Shown: one piece after another, positions 60,932 through 64,000 of the stretch
How the letters are laid out: each line of letters opens with the position of its first letter
Position numbering within the stretch: position 1 is the stretch's first letter
DNA from: UBA4744 sp963707435
Lineage (GTDB): Bacteria; Actinomycetota; Acidimicrobiia; Spongiisociales; UBA4744
Length of the DNA: 64,000 nt
Assembly: GCA_963707435.1 (NCBI GenBank)
Contig: CAVPPF010000006.1
Coordinates: 124,001 to 188,000 of the forward strand
Reading direction: 5' to 3'
Notes under the pieces: generated by a model
The model's database searches: none
Told to the model about the DNA's origin: nothing
The model's input: only the letters and a program-made list of their open reading frames with translations
Program-made: the position numbers and the translations under genes

Positions 60932-61621
60932 TCAGGCTGGTGGGATTCGGAGGAGTTCGGGTGATGCGAGGTCGTTGTTGCCGATGAGGACGTCGGCTTC
61001 TTGGTCGGGATGCACCTGGGATATGTACAGCTCCTGGCCGGGCAGATACCGATCTCGATAGCGCCGCTCCGCCGCGTCGCGGTTCCCGAACAAGGCCACG
61101 TCCCGCCTCGAGGCACGGAGCAGACTGACCGCACGGTCGACCTGGACGAAGACTGACAGGTCCCAGCATCCCTGGAGTTCAGGTCGGAGAAGGAACACAC
61201 CGTCGAACAACACGACGGTGCCCGGCTGAACCCGGATCGGGGCTTCCTCGACGGGCAGGTCGGCGCGGAAGTCGAACACCCGGGTCCGGACAAGGTGATC
61301 ACCGTCTGGCCCAAGCGGATCGAGCAGAAGAGCACGTAGTGCTCGGTAGTCGAAGGAGTCTTCGTAGTAGCTCTGGGCCGGCTGTTCATCGGCGCGGAGG
61401 TGACGCACCGACGATGGATGATGGAAGCCATCGATCGAGGCACGCAGCACCGGGCAATCAGCCTGTTCGAGGAGTTCAGCCAGCTCATCCGCCAGGGTGG
61501 TCTTGCCCGCAGCATCGATCCCGTCGATCGCCACTCGCAGCGTGCCTTGCCGCAACCGCTGTCTGATGAGCGCCGCAATTCGACTCAGGACCTCTCCTCG
61601 TGCTCCACCCTCGGGCACCAT
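60932..61621 (-). CDS. Uridine kinase-like P-loop kinase
   Basis: This 229-aa P-loop phosphotransferase has Walker A VAIDGIDAAGKTTLADEL near residue 30. It also has SIDGFHHPSSVRH, YYEDSFDYRAL and the late RRDVALFGNRDAAERRYRDRYLPGQ, which recall uridine kinases and related small-molecule kinases. The substrate is open. The ATG at 61621 begins just before the family sequence; a longer frame to 61867 adds 82 residues without recognisable homology and is left out. It lies 335 bases after an unrelated gene on the same strand. Confidence 0.72.
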   Translation of the reverse strand: MVPEGGARGEVLSRIAALIRQRLRQGTLRVAIDGIDAAGKTTLADELAELLEQADCPVLRASIDGFHHPSSVRHLRADEQPAQSYYEDSFDYRALRALLLDPLGPDGDHLVRTRVFDFRADLPVEEAPIRVQPGTVVLFDGVFLLRPELQGCWDLSVFVQVDRAVSLLRASRRDVALFGNRDAAERRYRDRYLPGQELYISQVHPDQEADVLIGNNDLASPELLRIPPA

Positions 61622-61956
61622 GAAGCCCAGGCTACGATCTGAGAACCAGCGCTGGAGATCAGGATCCCTGTGGGCAATCGGCCCTCCACTCAGAGCGCCG
61701 GCCGGACCGAGTTCGCCATGGTCGGTGTTCGCTGCCGAGCCGGGCAGGAGCTCAGGCAGGTGCCGATCCAGCGCACTCGGCGGGATGTGGGCTATTGCGA
61801 CCGAATAGGTGATACCGAGCTGCACCGAACCCGCCCCGTCGTTTGCAGCAAACTTCCGGATCTGCATGGTTCATGACCGTACCGCTTGGTCTTTGCTCCC
61901 GCGCCCGATTTGAGTGGTTGCCGCCCGCACCGGTGCCGATGGTGAGAAACCGGTGC
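61622..61956. other. Intergenic stretch upstream of the uridine kinase-like gene
   Basis: This 335-base stretch lies between two minus-strand genes. The kinase frame stays open here for 82 codons with fairly even codon use, so a longer kinase N-terminus cannot be ruled out. Otherwise no RNA gene, hairpin or promoter stands out. Confidence 0.4.
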
Positions 61957-62622
61957 TCAAATCCTCACGTCGATCAGCGTTGCGGCGGGGCGAAAGTCCG
62001 CGCGGTTGTGCTGGGAGAGTGACGCCAGCGGGTGAGACACGATCACGACGTCTCCCCGGCGGAGGGTGGTTCGGAGAGCCACATCGGCTACCCGGGGCGT
62101 CGTCCACATGCGCGATCCGATGAGGGCAGCAACGGGCAGGAGGACGGTCTCGGCCTCTTCCGGTGGGGCAACTTCGACCATCATCCCGAGATAGGCCAGT
62201 CCGCGCGCAATAGCCCTTCGATCCGTGAACAGCGTGGCTTTGGTTCCACCCAGGCCGCGGGCGGCCTCCAGGACCGCCAGGGTCGTCGCACCCAGCGATA
62301 CCACCCCCAGCGTCTGGCGGTGAGCAATCCGCAAGCCAATCTCGTCTGCCCAGGTGTGATCGTCCAGCTGCTCGAGGATCCGGCGGAGGGAGCGTTGAGC
62401 GTCCTGGTGGTCTCGATCCAACGCTGCCTCCGTCACGGCAAGGAGGAAAGGGCTGTCCGATCGGCGGCGGCGGAGGTCCGCGACTGCTTCCACGTGCGAT
62501 TCGGTCCAACCGCCGCCGAGCATCTCGAGGATGGCCTGGGCTGTGGTGTGGGCGGATTGGATCGGGTCTGCCCATGCATCCCGGGCCACAGCTTGAAGAC
62601 GTTCCAGCGGGGTATCGACCAT
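61957..62622 (-). CDS. Rossmann-like protein, possible eIF2B relative
   Basis: This 221-aa protein has a helical N-terminal part (TTAQAILEMLGGGWTESHVE). An alternating strand/helix C-terminal part follows (TLGVVSLGATTLAVLEAARG, KATLFTDRRAIARGLAYLG, VLLPVAALIGSRMWTTPRVA, DVVIVSHPLASL). The order recalls a shortened eIF2B-like domain such as that at 51 kb, but the NKxGT-type motif is absent, so this is tentative. The ATG at 62622 is used because the longer frame upstream is Arg/Ser-rich noise inside ppa. It lies 58 bases after the pyrophosphatase gene. Confidence 0.55.
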   Translation of the reverse strand: MVDTPLERLQAVARDAWADPIQSAHTTAQAILEMLGGGWTESHVEAVADLRRRRSDSPFLLAVTEAALDRDHQDAQRSLRRILEQLDDHTWADEIGLRIAHRQTLGVVSLGATTLAVLEAARGLGGTKATLFTDRRAIARGLAYLGMMVEVAPPEEAETVLLPVAALIGSRMWTTPRVADVALRTTLRRGDVVIVSHPLASLSQHNRADFRPAATLIDVRI

Positions 62623-62680
62623 TCCGCCGTCCAAGCTATCGGTTTCACGGTGCGGCTGACGGCTCGTGGAGCCGTTCCGG

Positions 62681-63166
62681 CTACCCGCGGTAGGCGGCGC
62701 GCGATGCAGCGATGATCTCGACAGTTTCGTCGAGGTCGTGCCATCCGAGTGCTGCCGTCTTCTTCTCCTCGAGGTCCTTGTACACCGTGAAGAAGTGCTC
62801 GATCTCCTTGAGCATGTGGGTGGGCACATCGTCGAGAGCCCGGATATCCGCCCAGACCGGTTCCCCGAGGGGTACGCCGATCACCTTGTGGTCTGGATGG
62901 CCCTGATCCTCCATGAGGAAGAGGCCGATCGGTCGGATCCGGATGTGGCATCCGGGAAACGTCGGTTCCGAGACGAGCGCCAACGCGTCGAGTGGGTCAC
63001 CATCTTCGGCGAGCGTGTTGGGGATATAGCCGTAGTCCGCCGGGTAGCGAGTGGCCGTGAACAGCATCCGGTCGAGGAAGATGTTTCCCGAGTCGTGATC
63101 CACCTCGTACTTGTTTCTGCTCCCCTTGGGTATTTCGACGATCATGGTGATCGGAGTCTGCGGCAT
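62681..63166 (-). CDS. ppa: Inorganic pyrophosphatase
   Basis: This 161-aa family I soluble pyrophosphatase has the substrate Lys/Glu in VEIPKGSRNKYEVDHD, the motif PADYGYIPNTLAEDGDPLD with the magnesium-binding Asp cluster, GVPLGEPVW and KIEHFF-like HMLKEIEHFFTVYKDLE. It hydrolyses pyrophosphate from tRNA charging and other reactions. The ATG at 63166 follows CAGGAGCACC. It is divergent from pruA with about 95 bases between. Confidence 0.95.
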   Translation of the reverse strand: MPQTPITMIVEIPKGSRNKYEVDHDSGNIFLDRMLFTATRYPADYGYIPNTLAEDGDPLDALALVSEPTFPGCHIRIRPIGLFLMEDQGHPDHKVIGVPLGEPVWADIRALDDVPTHMLKEIEHFFTVYKDLEEKKTAALGWHDLDETVEIIAASRAAYRG

Positions 63167-63261
63167 GGTGCTCCTGTTGGGTTCCCGCCAGGCTACCGCC
63201 TGACGGTGGTTGCGGATCCAGATAGGCTCGGAACCAGGACAGATCACATCAGGAGGCCAAA

Positions 63262-64000
63262 GTGTTTCAGCCCTTCTTCAACGAGCCCTACTCGGACTTC
63301 AGTGTCCCTGCCAATGAGGCTGCCTATCGTCTGGCGCTGGCAGGTGTGCGCGAGCAGCTCGGCGCTCACTACCCGCTCGTGATCGGAGGCGAGCGCTTCG
63401 ACTCCGAACGGAAGATCAACAGCGTGAACCCGGGTCGGCCGGTGGAGGTCGTTGGATCCGTGGCCGGAGCCGACGCCGGCCTGGCCGAACAATCGATCGA
63501 AAGTGCCTGGGCGGCGTTTGTCGGATGGTCCCGGCGATCGGCCGAGGATCGAGCCAGGCATCTCGTGAAACTGGCGGCGCTCATGCGAGACCGCAAGTAC
63601 GAGTTGTCTGCCTGGGAAACAATGGAGGCCTCCAAGAACTGGCTGGAGGCTGAGGCAGACGTGGCCGAAGCGATCGACTTCGTCGAGTACTACGCCCGCC
63701 AGGCGATTCAGATGGCGCAACCGATCGACGTGCTCGGGTATCCGGGCGAAGAGAACGAGTCCCATCTCATACCCATCGGAGCCGGCGTCGTGATTCCCCC
63801 CTGGAACTTTCCGCTCGCCATCCTGGCGGGCATGACCATTGGACCGGTGGCGGCCGGGAACACCGTTGTTGTGAAGCCGGCCTCCACGACTCCGATCATT
63901 GCCGCCAAGTTCATGGAACTGGTCGAAGAGGCCGGATTCCCGCCGGGGGTGATCAACTACTTGCCCGGGCCGGGGAGCGAGATCGGCGATGTGCTCGTGG
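63262..64000 (+). CDS. pruA: Delta-1-pyrroline-5-carboxylate dehydrogenase, N-terminal part
   Basis: The frame opens with GTG at 63262, preceded by CAGGAGG, and runs off the window after about 246 residues. It is an aldehyde dehydrogenase of the PruA/RocA type, oxidising glutamate semialdehyde to glutamate in proline breakdown. Visible pieces are the start VFQPFFNEPYSDF, VNPGRPVEVVGSVAGADA, DFVEYYARQAIQMAQ, VVIPPWNFPLAILAGMT and NTVVVKPASTTPIIAAKF (NAD binding). The catalytic Cys and the rest lie outside. Proline dehydrogenase is not seen here and may follow. Confidence 0.9.
   Translation, partial: MFQPFFNEPYSDFSVPANEAAYRLALAGVREQLGAHYPLVIGGERFDSERKINSVNPGRPVEVVGSVAGADAGLAEQSIESAWAAFVGWSRRSAEDRARHLVKLAALMRDRKYELSAWETMEASKNWLEAEADVAEAIDFVEYYARQAIQMAQPIDVLGYPGEENESHLIPIGAGVVIPPWNFPLAILAGMTIGPVAAGNTVVVKPASTTPIIAAKFMELVEEAGFPPGVINYLPGPGSEIGDVLV

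Noticed and set aside
61622..61867. 82-residue N-terminal extension of the uridine kinase-like protein
   Set aside because: It shows no homology to kinases. It is kept only as a possibility because its codon use is not clearly non-coding.
1..64000. CRISPR array, insertion sequence or prophage
   Set aside because: No regularly spaced repeats, transposase, integrase or phage structural gene was found.

Overview
The window is high-GC DNA with dense, often overlapping genes (ATGA and TGATG stop/start junctions). It has many GTG and TTG starts and no plasmid, phage or transposon gene. It looks like the chromosome of a high-GC Gram-positive (Actinomycetota). The pointers are a mycothiol-dependent maleylpyruvate-isomerase-type protein, a coenzyme F420 gene (cofC) with an F420-type LLM oxidoreductase, a mycobacterial-type SerC, an OleB-OleC fusion, LigC and polymerase-domain repair genes, and paired dynamin-like GTPases. 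A deep-branching class such as Acidimicrobiia would fit, but the sequence alone does not settle it.

Layout. 1-5.6 kb: end of gatA, gatB, a HAD phosphatase and a tungstate-type ABC transporter (TupB-TupC-TupA) flanked by two tiny membrane proteins. 5.6-11.3 kb: agmatinase-family enzyme, UspA, SerA, PgpA-like phosphatase, S9 peptidase. 11.3-15.6 kb: an overlapping operon ilvE, unknown, thioesterase, FAH-family, gltX, then tRNA-Glu(UUC). 15.7-20.5 kb: DoxX-like protein, mycothiol-type isomerase, PPK2, an orphan DppB/DppC permease pair, tRNA-Gln(CUG) and tRNA-Glu(CUC). 20.5-24.5 kb: an unrecognised block of two Thr-rich lipoproteins around a ten-segment membrane protein. 24.8-29.3 kb: a complete olefin pathway, oleA, an oleBC fusion and oleD. 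29.4-36 kb: GlsB-like protein, an SDR lacking its catalytic Tyr, a sugar-type ABC ATPase, the operon cofC/PIG-L/glycerate 2-kinase, DUF427 and an LLM oxidoreductase. 36-45.4 kb: LigC and a LigD-type polymerase domain (convergent), pyruvate kinase, an Nfu-N-like small protein, a VanW-family protein with a shifted tail, a RecB-type nuclease and a two-component system with 11-12-bp-phased repeats upstream. 45.4-51 kb: a PD-(D/E)XK-like protein divergent from two tandem dynamin-like GTPases, then MscS. 51-64 kb: eIF2B-like protein, a diacylglycerol kinase/acyl-CoA synthetase fusion, a degenerate ADP-ribosylglycohydrolase, MFS transporter, MDR dehydrogenase, AspC, SerC, a uridine-kinase-like protein, an unknown, inorganic pyrophosphatase and the start of pruA.

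How the genes fit together. The gatAB/gltX/tRNA-Glu/tRNA-Gln set points to indirect Gln-tRNA synthesis by transamidation. SerA and SerC are two steps of serine synthesis. The Ole cluster makes long-chain cis-olefins from acyl-CoAs, and the DAG kinase/acyl-CoA synthetase fusion could link lipid turnover to that acyl-CoA pool. Glycerate 2-kinase beside cofC could feed the phosphoenolpyruvate used for F420 in Actinomycetota.

The most unusual objects are the DAG kinase/acyl-CoA synthetase fusion, the dynamin-pair/nuclease-like locus, the cofC/glycerate-kinase operon and the catalytically altered SDR and ADP-ribosylglycohydrolase homologues. All calls come from reading the sequence; no database search was possible.
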